64,000 nucleotides of DNA from Rhipicephalus microplus (GCF_043290135.1 NC_134705.1:58089771-58153770), one strand, 5' to 3'; positions 1-13,400 are shown, counted from the stretch's first letter. The notes: generated by a model not told the origin, from the sequence alone. Translations and numbers: made by a program.

Positions 1-540
1 CATGAATATAATAAAATATCAGGTTAGGAATATCGTGCAAATTTTTTTGGTGATATCCATGTTGAGCAAAAAGAAAAATTATTTTTTTCACATTGGCTCG
101 CAGGAAACGGCACGTCGCAAGGCTCGTCTAACGTTGTAGTGCCTTCAGAAAAGTGACCACATGTACCAGTACACTGCAAAATAGGTTCAACGAAGATACT
201 CTTATTATGAAGGAGGTTCAATTAACGCAAAGTAGGACGTATCTTGCTCTTTCATGGCCTCTACTTGATGCTTATAGCAAAAACAAGCGATGTACAGAAT
301 TGTGTACGTAGTGCCTCAAAGGGTTAAATCTTGGCGATTTTCGTTAAATCGTTCACAAACCACACGCAGAAGCATACTTTGCAGCTGTGCCTGAAACTAC
401 GGTCAGGGAAATTGCGCTTGAAAAGAGCCAACGCCTCCTTTATTAGGATGCCTGATGAATTGCGTGTGTTCCCAGCGGAGTTGCCCTGCCTTCAGTTTTC
501 AGCAAACGCTGAGCGGGAGCGCTAGTGAACAACACTATGA
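1..540. other. No gene recognised
   Basis: This stretch holds only short frames without recognisable motifs. It is AT-rich and precedes the first LINE copy. I see no splice-bounded exon, repeat boundary or RNA gene that I can support. Confidence 0.5.
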
Positions 541-555
541 TGAGCGGGATGAGCA

Positions 556-2385
556 TGATCTATAAATGAAAGGGGGACAAAGCTGACATTAACAACTACC
601 GTCCTATAACAGTGACACCAGTGGCCTACAGGCTGGCGATGCAGATTATAAAGGAAAGACTGCAGGCATGGATAGAGGATGAGGGGGTGCTAGGGGAGCT
701 GTAGAATGGGTTTCGGAAACACAGGAGGATGGAAAACAATCTGTTCTCTTTGACACAGTGCATCGAAATATCAGAAAATGAACACAGACCCCTGTGGCTA
801 GCATTTTTGGATATCAAGGAAGCGTACGAGAGCATGGTCCAAGAGGACTTGTGGGGAATACTAGACACACTGGGTGTGGAAGATGGAGTCACTAATCTTT
901 TGAAGGAAATCTATAAAAGTAGCAAGGTAGGTATAAAGTGGGAAAAACATGTGTCCAAGCCCACAGAGGTGAAACGGGGACTTAGGCAGGGGTGTCCCCT
1001 GTCACCCTTGTTATTCATGATGTACCTACAACGATTAGAGGCCAAATTAGAGGGAAGTGGACTTGGCTTCAACCTCTCTTTAGTCCAACAAGAAAAACTC
1101 ATTGATCAGGCACTACCAGCATTAATGTACGCAGATTATATAGTGCTAATGGCCAACAACAAGGAAGATTTTCAGAGATTGATGAACATATCCGGTAGTG
1201 AGGGAGATAGGTTACATTTTAGATTCAGTAAGGAAAAATCTGCAGTGATGATTTTTCTGATAATGAAGGTAGTGAGCTTAGAATACAGGAGGTCGCGCTA
1301 GATATAACAGATAAATACAAATATCTGGGCGCATGGATAAGCAATGGGACCGAGTACCTAAGGGAACATGAAACATACGTGACGACTAAAGGTAACAGGA
1401 ATGCAGCGGTAATGAAAAACAGGGCACTGTGGAATTACAATAGGTATGATGTTTTGAGAGGAATTTGAAAAGGGTTCATAGTTTCTGATCTGACGTTCGG
1501 CAATGCGGTCTTGTGCATGAGATCAAAAGTTCAAGCAAGATTATAAATTAAGCAACGTGGAATAGGTCGGCTTGTCCTAGGAGCTCACGGGAATACACCA
1601 AATCAGGGAGTACAAGGTGATATGGGGTGGACATCATTTGAGGGCAGGGAAGCTAGCAGCAAGATAAAATTTGAGAAGTAATTGAGAGAAATGGGGGAGG
1701 AGCGTTGGGCTAGGAAGGTATTCAGCTACTTGTACATGAAGAATGTCGATACAAAATGAAGGAAGCGAACCAGAAAATTGACTGGTAAATACTTAGAAAA
1801 CAGCAGGGGGCCAAACCAAAATGATTTATCGGTTAAGAAGAAGGTGAAGGCAGCTGAGACCAATATGTGTAGAATTGGCATGATTAAGAAGTCCGCACTA
1901 GAAATCTATCGAACTTTTAAGCAGGAAATTGCCAAGTAAAGGATGTATGATAATACTGGGTGTAGTTCTCTACTGCTTGAGGCCAGGACGGGAGTATTGT
2001 GAACCAAGACATATCAAGCCAAATACGAAGAAGTAGACATGGTATGCAGTGCATGTGGAGAGGAAGAAGAAACTGCCGAACACTTGATAATGTTTTGTAA
2101 AGGGCTTCACCCTATATTTCAGGATGATGGCGCAGAGTTTTTCAAAACACGGGGGTTTAGGGACAGGGAGGGCGAAATAGACTTAAGGTGAGTAGAATTA
2201 ACTAGAAAGAGGTTATCTGATTGGTGGCTAAAGTCAAGGCACGAGTGAAAATGAAACCCTTCACTGCAAAATACGAATCCTTAACCTCACTATTTATAGG
2301 AAAAAATAAATCTAGTTTTTGGTTCAATAAGTATTGCGGCTTGGTGGCGCTAGCCAACGCCCGATCTAAAGAGTACAGCCATATC
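556..2385 (+). pseudogene. LINE copy 1, reverse transcriptase pseudogene
   Basis: Degraded non-LTR retrotransposon. The reverse transcriptase begins near 585 with the NNYRPITV block and continues after an in-frame stop at about 702. It then shows the block around LAFLDIKEAYESM (finger/palm motif), RGLRQGCPLSPLLF, and MYADYIVLMA, where the catalytic YADD has become YADY. A frameshift follows near 1260, with further stops and shifts. A terminal Cys/His stretch is readable near 2048-2100 (CSACGEEEETAEHLIMFC), a common C-terminal feature of CR1/L2/Jockey-type LINEs. No endonuclease is present, so the copy is 5'-truncated. It ends in a 3' UTR of about 200 bp and an (ATCC)n tail. The clade is uncertain; I only support LINE membership. 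Confidence 0.88.
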
Positions 2386-2440
2386 CATCCATCCATCCAT
2401 CCATCCATCCATCCATCCATCCATCCATCCATCCATCCAT
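2386..2440 (+). repeat. (ATCC)n tail of LINE copy 1
   Basis: About 13 ATCC units with one ATTC variant. They directly follow the LINE 3' UTR and directly precede the 5'-truncated start of LINE copy 2. Copy 2 ends in the same kind of sequence (ATCCATCTATCCATC), so the tetranucleotide tail is probably a normal 3' terminus of this family. Confidence 0.9.
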
Positions 2441-4035
2441 TCATCAGAGAACTACAAAATGGGTTCCGTAAACGAAGGAAGTTGGAGGACAATCTGTTTT
2501 CATTGATGCAGTGTATTGAAATAGCGGGAAAAGAACAGAAGCCCCTGTTGCTGGCATTTCTAGATACCGCGGGAGCTTACGATAGTGGGATTCAACAAGA
2601 CTTTGGGGATGACTGGACACACTAGATGTGAAAGATGAAATAACTAAACTTCTAAAGGATATCTATAAAAGTAACAATGTAGGTATCAAATGAGAACAGG
2701 TATCTGAACCACTAGATATACAACGCGGGCTTCGACAGTGATTTGCCTTGTCACCTATGTGATTTATGCTGTATCTCCAGGGCCGAGAAGCAAAAACAGA
2801 GGGGGGTCGACTCGAATTCAGCCTCTCTTTTGCCAAGCAAGAAAAACACACTGAACAGTCATTACTAGAATTGATGTATGCAGGTGATATAGTATTATTA
2901 GCCGACCACAAGGAAAATCTGCAGGGATTGATAGACGTCTGTGGTAACGAGAGAGATAGGTTAAATTTGATGTTCACCAGGGAAAATCGGCAATAACGAT
3001 TTTGAATGATAACCAAGGCAGTGAGCGTATGATACAGGAAGACAGGCTAGAAATAGGGGATATGTGCAAATACTTGGGCGTATGGATTAATAACGGAGCT
3101 GAGTATATAAGGAAGCACGAAAGGTACGTAATGACTAAGGGTACCAGGAATGCAGCTGCAATTAAAAATTGAACACGGTGGAACTACAATTCTTGTTCAT
3201 GAATTATGAAGTTCAAGCAAGATTGAAAATTAAACAACGTGGCATAGGTAGACTTGCTGTGGGAGCACTCGGGAATACCCCAAATCAGGGGGTGCAGGAA
3301 GACATGGGAGGGACATCGTTTGAGTGCAGGGAAGCTAGCAGCAAGATAGAATTTGAAGCGCGATTGAGAAAAATTGGGCAGGAGCGTTGGGCTAGGAAAG
3401 TTTTCAGTTACTTGCACATGAAGAATGTCAATAATAAATGGCGGAAACAAACTCGGAACTTGTCAAGCAAAAATTTACACACCGGCAGAATACCAAGCCA
3501 AAAAGAAACATCGGTTAAGAAGAAAGTGAAGGAAACAGAGAGGGACATGTGGAAGATGAGAATGCTGACGAAATCATCACTGAAGACCTACCAAACTTTC
3601 AAGCAGGAAATTTCGAGGGAAAAGATCCCCGATAATTCTCGGGGTAGTACTCTGCTCTTCGAGGCTAGAACGGGAGTATTGCGGATTAAGACGTACCGAA
3701 CAATACACGAAGGCGCAGCCACGGTATGTGGTGCCTGTGGAGAGGAGGAGGAAATGGCTGAACACTAAATAATGTTGTGTAAAAGGTTCCACCCTATTGT
3801 CCAAGATAATGGCGCTGAAGTTTGCAAAGCATTGGGGTTTAGTGACAGTGAAGGCAAAATAAACTTTAAATGGGTAGAAATAACCAAGAGGAGGCTAACT
3901 GATTGGTGGCTACAATCGAGGCGTGAGTGAAATTCAATCCCTTAACACACAGTGTTAGTACTTAACTTTATGGCTAGGTGGCATGAGCCACCACCCGATC
4001 TAAAGGGCACAGCCAGATCCATCTATCCATCATCA
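2441..4035 (+). pseudogene. LINE copy 2, same family, head-to-tail
   Basis: Second copy of the LINE at 556-2385. It starts at the equivalent of position 690 of copy 1 (ACAAAATGGGTTCCGTAAAC here). The reverse transcriptase blocks are again readable: [14 protein letters not shown], a decayed RGLRQ block near 2728, and LMYAGDIVLLAD near 2870, where YADD has become YAGD. A long open stretch at 3169-3768 covers the C-terminal region, with the same CGACGEEEEMAEH block before a stop. The 3' end shares CCCGATCTAAAG with copy 1 and closes with ATCC/ATCT units near 4016-4030. Frameshifts and stops make it non-functional. The copies differ at many positions, so this is not a recent duplication. Confidence 0.87.
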
Positions 4036-4052
4036 TAGCGTTTTTTTTTTTG

Positions 4053-4066
4053 CTTGTGGCCTATAG
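4053..4066. repeat. 5' target-site duplication of I-clade LINE
   Basis: The 14-mer CTTGTGGCCTATAG is repeated exactly at 9935-9948. The two copies bracket the LINE at 4067-9934, which defines its ends. Confidence 0.92.
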
Positions 4067-4389
4067 GGAGGAAGACCGCCAGGGGGCCACGGAGTGCAGA
4101 CACGCATGTCGCGTCGGCTCCACAGATTCTGAGCTATTCTCAGCGTGAAATCGAAAAATTGATGGACGCCTTCTTACAGTGAAGAAAGTGGAAGTTCTAC
4201 GTAACCCCGGGAGACTGCTCTCAAGTAGGTGGACGGTTACGTTTCGGCACATCGACCACTTTTCTGTAACGCCGATGAACGCACGACGCCGTTGCCTCCT
4301 GCTACAATATATAATGCGCTTGGCCTAGCCCACGGACGCTGGCATCTTGAGCCTCTCAAGGCGGTGTCTTCTCGGGTTAATTCCACAGG

Positions 4390-6269
4390 ATGGCTACTAT
4401 GAGCGTGGATAACGAGGATATCACGCAACAAGAGTATGAGAACGAAGTAGGTTGGCGCCTTGTGAACAGAAGAGGACGAGCCAACAAAGAAAACACAACG
4501 CATGAAGCCACAGACCAAGAAACGCACTTCTCAAGCGAGAACGCGGTCAGTAATAGGTGTAGGAAGGGACAGAGAGCAAGACAAATTGTGGGTGCGAGCA
4601 GGATGCCCCGTCTGCCGAATGAAGATTACAAGATAACTGTGCGCCCACCTAATGGCTTCAGGGTCACTGACTACAGGATCAATCGTCTAGAATCCTGTGT
4701 CACCAACGCCGCTAGAGTTCCCAGGAATGGATCGGAAGAAGACACATTATGTGCCAACTATAAACAGAACATTCTAGTGGTCAGCACACAATCAGAGGAG
4801 CGCCTCGAAAAATACAGAACCATCGCTCAACTGAAGACTAGGGACAAGGAATTCGAAGCCAATGCGTGCGAGTCAGCTGCGGAAGATACATCTAAAGGGG
4901 TGATCCGAGGAGTAACGCAGGACGTGTCTCCAAGAGAGATCGTGGAAATGCTGGTAACCCCGAAAAATTCTACAGTCCTCATGGCCAAGAGGATGGGAAA
5001 CACGACGAACGTCATCGTCCTCCTTGATGGGCATCGTGTTCCAAGTTATATGAGCTACGGAAGAGCACTGGTCAAGTGCTCACTATACTGCAAGAAAATA
5101 GACGTGTGCTACCAGTGTGGACGCCTTGGTCACAGAGCTGACGTCTGCCCGAGCCTGAATAGCAAGATGTGCAGAGGTTGCGGGGCTGAGAACCCACCGC
5201 AGGACCACGAGTGCGATGTCATGTGCCAGCTGTGTGGCAAAACCACCCGACGGCAGATCGCCATTGCAATGCCAGGTTCAAGGTACTGTACCTGGTGAAA
5301 CGACGCCGCTGGGAACGAGCCTGACGAGAAGAAGAAGAAGCGATTTACCACGAGACGGAAGCAAAAGCACTTCACAGGCAAAGATGGGTTGACTCAGGTC
5401 AACGATAGGAACATTGGACACGGGACGCATCCGGACTAGAAGTCTTCACCAAGCTTCAACCACAAGACAAAAACCGCTCTACGTTTACTACTACCAAATC
5501 TATGTCGAGATCCAGATCAAGGTCCATATCAAGGTCCAGATTGACGTCTAGACCCAAGACCGGCAATACTGGCTCTCCCCGACCACAGGAGGGAGGAGGA
5601 TCCCAAAGCCCAAAAGGACGGAGCAGCGTCCGTTGCACCGCGGGACCCTTCCAGGTGAGCTGAGCTGTTGTAGCTTCCGGGGTGCGCGTGGGGGCAGAGG
5701 CTGCTCTTCAATGTTGGATTAAGGCACTTGAGAAGGAATTAGCGCATATTAGGCAGAACAATATTGCATTTATGAATGAGATTAGAAAACTCAGGGAAGA
5801 AAATGATTTTCTGAAAAACGGAAGCGTTACACGGAACGAGGAAACCTCACAAGCTCTAACGGAGGAAAAAGGCGCAGCAATGAACGAAGAGGTAGCAGCC
5901 CTCACCCCCATTAAACGTAAACCTGAGAACGCTACGAATAAAAGCGCGGTAAAGAAACCCAAAGCAGTGGCGACGCCACAAGAAAGACAAGAGGAATTCG
6001 CAAACACCATAGAAGCCAAAATGGAACAAATTGAAAGAAAATTGCAAACTAAACTCGAACAACAAGAAGTTAGATTTGAGGCAAACATTGAGGCCGAAAT
6101 CAAGGAGCTACGCAAGACGATATTGCAGAAAGTGCCGCAAATGGTGGCTCATTTCGACGCCAAGCTAGCAATATGGGGATCGCAGTCAAGTGGCGGAGGC
6201 CCGGTTAAGACGTCTTTCAAACCGTACGCTAGGACCTCAGTGCCCACCGAGGAATCGGAGAGCCTGTAA
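4390..6269 (+). pseudogene. I-clade LINE ORF1 (nucleic-acid-binding, gag-like)
   Basis: Encodes the RNA-binding protein that coats LINE RNA. The first open part (4390-5298, 302 codons) has a CCHC knuckle C240-X2-C243-X4-H248-X4-C253, then C261-X2-C264-X8-H273-X-C275, and the start of a third knuckle at C279/C282. A one-base frameshift near 5245 breaks the third knuckle; its continuation (HPTADRHCNARF) is in another frame. A linker rich in SRSRSRS follows at 5500-5560. From 5682 to 6269 an open frame has heptad-like, Glu/Lys-rich coiled coils, around residues 10-45 and 105-155 of that part. ATG 4390 is chosen because it opens the longest frame and matches the N-terminal pattern (VGWRLVNRR) of another copy at 46718. 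Confidence 0.88.
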
Positions 6270-6282
6270 CACCGCCATGGAC

Positions 6283-9200
6283 AGACAAAATAGCTACACG
6301 ACTTGGCAATGGAATTGTCGAGGATATAATCGAAAATGATACATTTTCCAACAACATCCTAAAGACACCAGCACCCAGGATGTTATAATGGTGCAAGAAA
6401 CGTATGGGCTGGCCAAATTGTCGGGATATAAGTCATTCGGAAGTGCTGATGGGAAGACAAAGTATTAGCAGCGTTGGTTAAGCGAAATCATGCGGTGGCG
6501 CAACGTGACACGGAAATTAAGGCAATAATTCACATTCTCCTCAAACTCATACTTACGCGGAAAACAGAGGACACTCTTTTTGTATGGAATATTTACAGCA
6601 GTCCTAAATGCAGAAAGCACAAATTCCGCACGCTGTTTCAAAAAAACCTTGCTATAACGGGTATCCGGGCGCTAGTGATTTGAGGAGATTTCAACACCCC
6701 ACAAGGTGCATAAGGGATACAGGATTGAAACCCAGAAAAGCAGGAACTTGTGGTTGGATGCACAGGAGGGGGGCCTGACACTCGTGACCGATCCGTCCAT
6801 TTCTACAGGAGCAGGTACTAGCGTTTGCGCGGATACCACGCCAGATTTGACGTTCACCAAAAACATGCTGGACACGCAGTGGACCATTACGCATCATGAC
6901 TTGGGAAGCGATCATTTTATACTTGAAATAACGGTGAGGGCAGGGCCACGTAAGGCAAAAGGCAGGCAACTTAAACTTGTCGATTGGGTCAAGTTCCGGA
7001 ACATCAGAGAGGAGCCCGACGAAACTATACAGAGTATTGAGAAATGGACCGAAAAGTTAAAACGGGACGTGGAGGCCGCTACGCAAATGGTGCCACCGGA
7101 GGCGCAGCTAGAGTATCTAGACAATCAGCTTCTCCACATGTGGGAAGCTAAGGAAGGTTTACAATGGAGGTGGAAAAACCAAAGGCACAACCGCACACTT
7201 CGTAGAAGGATCGCTGAATTGAACAGGGATATAGAGCAATAGGCCCAGCAGCTGCGCAGACAACAGCGGGTGGAAAAGTGCTATGACATGGACAACCAAC
7301 TAGGCATGGCGAAAACGCGGATCATCCTTAGACATTTGTTAAACCCGGTCGGAAACACGTTGGCAGAAAGGCACAATATCAATCGGTGAATACAAAGATA
7401 TCAAGGTGCAGAGCAGGATCTCTTGAATGAAATCAAGAAAACATACATCTCTGAAGCGCTTCCCGTTACACACCCTGATTACACAGGGCTGGCAAATGAT
7501 GATTTAGACAACGAGATCGGGGAGGCAGAAGCGAGAGCCGTCTTGAAAAAACTCAATACTAGATCAGCACCTGGACCAGATGGCATAACTAACAAAACGC
7601 TACGCAATTTGGATGACGAGTCCATGACTAAGTGTACTGAATTCATTAACAAATCATGGAAGGCAGAACATATTCTACAACAACGGAAGACGGCAAAAAT
7701 CGTGTTAATATTCAAGCCAGGCAAGCGACTGCAGATTGCGGACTTTAGACCTATATCTCTCACATCTTGCGTGGGCAAACTCATGGAGCACGTAATTCTG
7801 GAGAGGATAACTAGCTATCTCAAGGACCAGGATGCGCTTCCACCCACAATGATAGGGCTCAGGAGGAACCTCTTAACGCAAGACGCAATGCTACAGTTAA
7901 AACATTAGATTATAGATAATCCAGGAACAGCGACAAAGGCCATTCTAGGGTTATACCTCAGGAAGGCCTTTGATAATGTAACCCATGCACGGTGCTAAAA
8001 AGGGTAAATGATCTAGATCTGGGACAACGGGCGTACAATTCCGTGCGCAATTTTCTGACGGGAATGAAGGCAAAGATCATGATAGGGGGCCTAGTTTCGG
8101 AAGAAATTGAGATGGGCCGTGCAGGTACGCCGTAAGGCTCGGTATTATCACCTATGTTATTCAATCTGGCTCTAATTGGGCTGCGAACCAAACTCCAAGC
8201 ACTCGAAAGAACTGAATCTTACAATATATGCGACGACATCACCCTTTGGCTGAGAAGTGGTAGTGATGGTCAAATAGAGGAAACGCTTCAACCAGCAGTC
8301 AAAACGGTCGAGCAGTATCTGGAAGGCACTGGGCTAGCATGCTATGCGGAAAAATCGGAGCTGTTGCTGTACAGACCTACTCGTAGAGGTCACAAACCAG
8401 GCAATTGCCTGCAAGATATCGCTCATAGATCAGAAATACAGTCAAGAACAGCCGATGGAAAAACCATACCCATAGTCTACAGGATTAGGGTACTTGGTCT
8501 GCTCATCGAAGCCAAGGGCAACAATGGAGAAATCCTCAGGTGCTTGGATGCAACTGTAGCCCAAATAATGAGACTCATAAAAAGGATAGCAACTAAGCAC
8601 AGTGGCATGAGGGAGGAAAACCCGATAAGGTTAATACAGGTATTTGTGATAAGCAGAATAGTATACGTAGCGCTGTACTTAAAATGGCAAGTCTCGGAAA
8701 AGATCAAGTTAGACTGCCTCATTTGAAAAATATTCAAACTAGCTATAGGGCTACCGATTAGCACAAGCACCGACAGAATGTTACAGCTAGGCCTGCACAA
8801 TACCATTGATGAGCTCATTGAGGCGCAGCGTACGGCGCAATATGAACGTCTTTCTAAGACACGAGCAGGAAGACATATTCTAGAGCAACTAGGCATAACG
8901 TATCACACACAACACGGCATCAAGGTGGACATCCCAAAAGAGACCAGGGAAACAATGATGATACCTCCCTTGCCAAAAAACATGCACCCCAAACACAATA
9001 AGGCCAGACGAGAAGACGAGAGACAAGAGCAAAACAAATACAAAAAAAGTTCGGTAATGACAAGGACGCCGTTTTCGTAGACGCTGCTCGATACAAGCGC
9101 AGACGGGGGTTTACCGCAGCCATAATCGATAGCAACAAACGCTGTACGACATACGCGACGATACGCACCACAAGTACCGAGACAACGGAAGAGGTAGTCA

Positions 9201-9700
9201 TAGCGCTCGCAGTAGCTCAGACAAACGTAACCGTGATAGTCAGTGACTCTCAAACGGCAGTGAGAAACTTTGCCGACTGCCGCATCTCCCCGGAGGCACT
9301 ACGTATTCTACAAGGAGGGTGTCGAACAAGCCCCAGAAATACATACATTATATGGACACCTGCTCATGCCATCGCGGGGGACAGCAACAACCAGGCTCAT
9401 GACCGAGCTGCCCTCTCAAGTGCCACCCCAGCCTCCTCCGGTGATTACGGCGCGGCAGACGAGTGGGAGTGGGAAGACATAATGACCAGATACAGTAAAA
9501 TTACAAAACATTATAGATTACAGAGGGGCATATTTCCGCCCCCTCACCCAAAATTTACAAAAGGACAGCCTGTCGAATGGCGGCAGTTACAAACTGGGAC
9601 GTATTCGAATCTTGCACTATTGCACATTATATATCCTGTTATATACAAAACAGACAGGCTCAAGCGTTGTGACTCCAGAGCCACTCTGTAGCATATGTTA
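6283..9700 (+). pseudogene. I-clade LINE ORF2 (endonuclease, RT, RNase H)
   Basis: Pol-like protein for target-primed reverse transcription. The endonuclease starts near 6285 (WQWNCRG), with VQETYG near 6393, GDFNTP near 6686 after an upstream stop, and GSDHFILE near 6905. The reverse transcriptase spans about 7423-8726, with SAPGPDGITN, ADFRPISLTS, RKAFDN, and GSVLSPMLFN. The catalytic block reads YNICDDITLW: the two Asp remain but one codon of the usual YADD block is lost. RNase H lies at about 9070-9430 with FVDAARY, TTEEVVIALA, VIVSDSQTAV and IWTPAHAIAG...AHD. A terminal HMLWEC follows near 9692. At least six frameshifts or stops separate these pieces, so the gene is inactive. Confidence 0.9.
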
Positions 9701-9948
9701 TGGGAATGTAGAGGAATTAGTACTCATAACAAGTATGTGGCCTTTGCTGACAGCCTTCGCGCGCGCTGGGAAGCCGCAATGCTCAGCTCCGTCCTCGAAG
9801 ACCAAATGTGGGCCGTCCAGCGGGCCGAGGAAGGCGCCAGAATTCAAGGACTCCTGACCATAACCTATATGGGTCAAATCGCCCACCCCATCTACCCGCC
9901 GGACTCTCAATAAAATTCTTCCCTCCTTTTCCATCTTGTGGCCTATAG

Positions 9949-10429
9949 CGGCGCACCAGCCGATAATTATTCGAGATGTCCAATAATACATGGCCATTTC
10001 TGAGGCGATGTAAATCGACTGGTTACACCGTCCACCAAAGGTGACGCTAGCGACCGGCACTAATCTAAAAAAAGGAGGGAAAGGGTGTGGCAGCTGGTTT
10101 CTATTTTATGCGGCAGTCATCTAGTTTAACCCTAGTTCACACAGAAGCGTCCGCTTTTTACAGCGGCTGGAATTTCTCTGCCACCGAAACGCAGTGTCGT
10201 TCGCACTGGACGCGACCTGCGTCACAGAATATGACATCTACCACGGGACCTCTGCGGGAGCGATGGGCTGTCACTCGGTTGTCACCGTGGCTCGCAAAAG
10301 CCACTACATTATCCGAGAGTCTAGACTTTGATGATTTTCGTACGCCGGAAGCAAGAAGAAGCAATACTGATTACTTTTATGGCAGGTCGCCGTCTTGTAA
10401 TGCATGAAGAGCAGAAAGTACAAATACCT
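9949..10429. other. Non-coding spacer between two I-clade LINEs
   Basis: Follows the right target-site duplication of the first LINE. An open frame of 106 codons at 10087-10407 has no recognisable motif, and its opposite strand is also partly open. I treat it as non-coding. Confidence 0.45.
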
Positions 10430-13400
10430 ACGCTAGCGGCGTTGGTGCGTTCGTCTTGCTCTGGAATACCGCGACAAGCTTGATCACCACTTTCAGGAAA
10501 TAGGGACGCGAAGTAGCACAGAGTGCGATGAGCTTCTATTGCTCACAGCGTTCAGTCACGAGCACTGCAACATGACAGTTGAGTAGGGCTTGGCCGCCAT
10601 TTTTCAAAACTTCTTGACTAGCGCTCCTGTGATTGCGGGTGATTTTAACACCACGCATCACATCTGGCGCTACGCGTACGACACCCCCAATGGTAAGAAG
10701 CTTTGGCGAAAACCAAATGACATGGACCTTGTTTTCATTATGAACAAGGCCTTTCCCACTCGCACCGGTACGTCCAGACAAAGAGACGCTACGCCGGATC
10801 TTTGCTTCGTCAATAATATTGCCGACGTCCGCTGGTCCAACCTCGCGGTAAATCTCGGTAGTGACCACTTCATATTCGTTGTACAACTCCCTACAGTTAG
10901 CAGGAAGATGAAGTCGTTACACGTGGGTTGACTGGGACCTCCCTCGTAAGACCCGCACAGAACGACCCCCTCCCTATACCACGCCAAGTCTCGGGACGTA
11001 GACAGCCAACTCAAAGCCGACGTCAACAAGGCAACAAAAACCAGCAGTATGGACCTACCAACCTAGAAGACGGACAGCGGTCTCACCTACCTAGTTGCGG
11101 CCAAATCATCTGCTGATCCGCTGAAAGGGCCAGCGCCCTAATTGAAGGTTGTGCAAACACATATCTCAGGTGAACAAGAACATGATGGATCTCTGCCACG
11201 TCGTTTCCAAACAGCAGTGGGACAAGGTTTGTAACTCGATTGGCGGTCAAGTCCGTAATGGCCAAATGTGTAGCTTACTCAAACACCACCTCGATAAAAC
11301 TAACACCCGCGCGATTCAGCGTCTTTTGATCGTGAATAGACTTCATCAAGCTAAACGCACCGTACTACCGAAGGACGTCGTCAAGTAGCTCGTCGAGAAA
11401 CATCTCCTGCTTAAATTGGCTCTGTGACCCCTCACCCCAATTCCTCTGGTAGCGACAATCCCAGCTTAGGCACCAACTTTTTCATCGGAGAGGTACCCCG
11501 AGCTCTTCACTAGCTCGATGGCCGCTCCGCCCCTGGCCCCGACAGCATCACCTACAAGCTCCTAGGCAACCTAAACGATCCCTCTGTCACTTATCTTACC
11601 GACACCATCAAAGAAATGTGGAAAAAGAGTGAGATACCCGATGCCTCAAAACTCGCTCACACGATTCTCATTTGCAACCAGCTAAAGGTTCCGAGCCGAG
11701 ATCACATACGCCCCATGTCGCTCACATTGTGCCTGGACAAGGTGGCTGAGCACGTCTTCCTCAAAAGGGTTGATTGATACCTCGAAGATAACAACTGCCT
11801 CCCGCGCCACATAATTGACTTCCAAGCAGGACTATCCACTCAAGACGCCATGTTGCTCCTAAAGCATCACATTCTAGATCGAGGATACACTCGGGACACT
11901 CAGGAAATACTTCTCCTCCATTCAAAAGAGGCATTCAGTACCATAACGCACTCGTTATACTTGAAAGAAATCGCAGACCTCAGCATGGGGCATTGGTTCT
12001 ACAACTTTGTCCGCTCTTTCCTCACTCAACGCAGAGCCGTCCTGTGCGTGGGAGACCTGGTATCGGAAGAAGTGAAGCTCGGACAGTGGGGCACCCCTCA
12101 GGGATCCATGCTCTAGCCGATGCTCTTCAACCTCCTGATGACCGGGCTTCCGAACGACTTTCGCAAATCGACAGGCTAAACCACACTATCTATGCAGACG
12201 ATGTAACCGTATGATGTAACCACAGAGTCAGATGGCTTCATTGAGTCCACCATGCAGGAGGCCATCAAAACCGCCGAGCCCTACTTTGAACACACCAGTC
12301 TCAGGTGCTCACCCGCAAATTCGGAGCTATTTATATATTTGCCGAAATGCCGGCGTGCTAAAACCAATAGGTGGAAACCTCTGACGGAACGCAACATTAC
12401 CGTCCACACCAGAGATGGTCATAGAGTCCCGGGGGTCGACACCATGAGGGTCCTTCGCATGATCATCGAGCCCCGTGGAACCACCTCCCAAACAGTACAG
12501 AAGCTCATACTGAGAACGTCATACGACTCATACTTATTGAGTGGCCAACCGGCAACATGGCCTAAAAGAAGACAACCTGCTGCGTCTCGTACACGCGTTT
12601 TCTTTGTGCCACTTTATCTGCAATGCCGCTATACAGAAATGGCTGCGTGCTGAGCGTGATCCACTCAATGCCCTTATTTGCACGGTGGTGAAACGAGCCT
12701 TCGACCTCCCTATCACCACTTCAACGCACAAACTTTTCGAGCTTAGTGTACACAACATGCTAGAAGAGATCGCCAAGGCTCGAGAACGAGTGCAATTGAC
12801 CCGACTCATAACTACCAAGGCGGGCTGCCATATTCTGCACGAGCTCGACTTCTTGTCCTCGACAGCCAGAGATCCCGAGAGTTGACTACGCGATCTTATC
12901 ACGTTCACTACCACGACCTTACCACGTTCATTGCCCTTCCGCGAGATTTACACCCCGAATACAACAGAGACAGCTGTGCCACGCGTGTGACCACCATTTC
13001 CAAGCGCGTACACATGGAAGCTGATGACGTCTCATTCATGGACGCCACACCTTATTGCAACAACCAAGCTTTCGCCGCGGTCAAGGGTGCCATCCGCACC
13101 ACGGATTCTTAACTTCGCCACAATCCTCACCCGAAACCCTGAAGTAGCGGCGAAAGTAGCTATAGCAACTACGTGTGCTCGACATCAAACGGAAAGTCAT
13201 CTACAGCGACTCATACCGGTCATCAAAGCCTTCGATTGTGGCGTCATCTCGGACCAGGCTTTACGCATGCTCGGCAGCGCGGATCCGAGTGCCCTGAAGC
13301 AACACACTGTCATCTGGATCCCCACCCATCTCGGCTGGGTGTCGGGTGCCCCATCATACCTCTACGCAATCGCCCATGGAGCCGCGCACTCCCTTACCGA

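Larger units (their letters stand above)
4067..9934 (+). mobile_element. Nearly full-length I-clade LINE (5868 bp)
   Basis: Non-LTR retrotransposon delimited by perfect 14-bp target-site duplications. From 5' to 3' it has a ~320-bp 5' UTR, an ORF1 with CCHC zinc knuckles, an Arg/Ser-rich linker and a coiled coil, then an ORF2 with endonuclease, reverse transcriptase, RNase H and a terminal Cys/His motif. It ends with a short 3' UTR containing AATAAA at 9910-9915 and a pyrimidine-rich end. RNase H downstream of the reverse transcriptase is the hallmark of the I group. The length fits a complete I element (about 5.5-6 kb), but both ORFs carry stops and frameshifts, so it is a dead copy. Confidence 0.92.

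Noticed and set aside
5456..5711. Minus-strand repeated LDLDMDLDLD frame as a protein
   Set aside because: Antisense of the Arg/Ser-rich linker of LINE ORF1.
10087..10407. 106-codon gene
   Set aside because: No motif, no splice signals, and both strands are comparably open.
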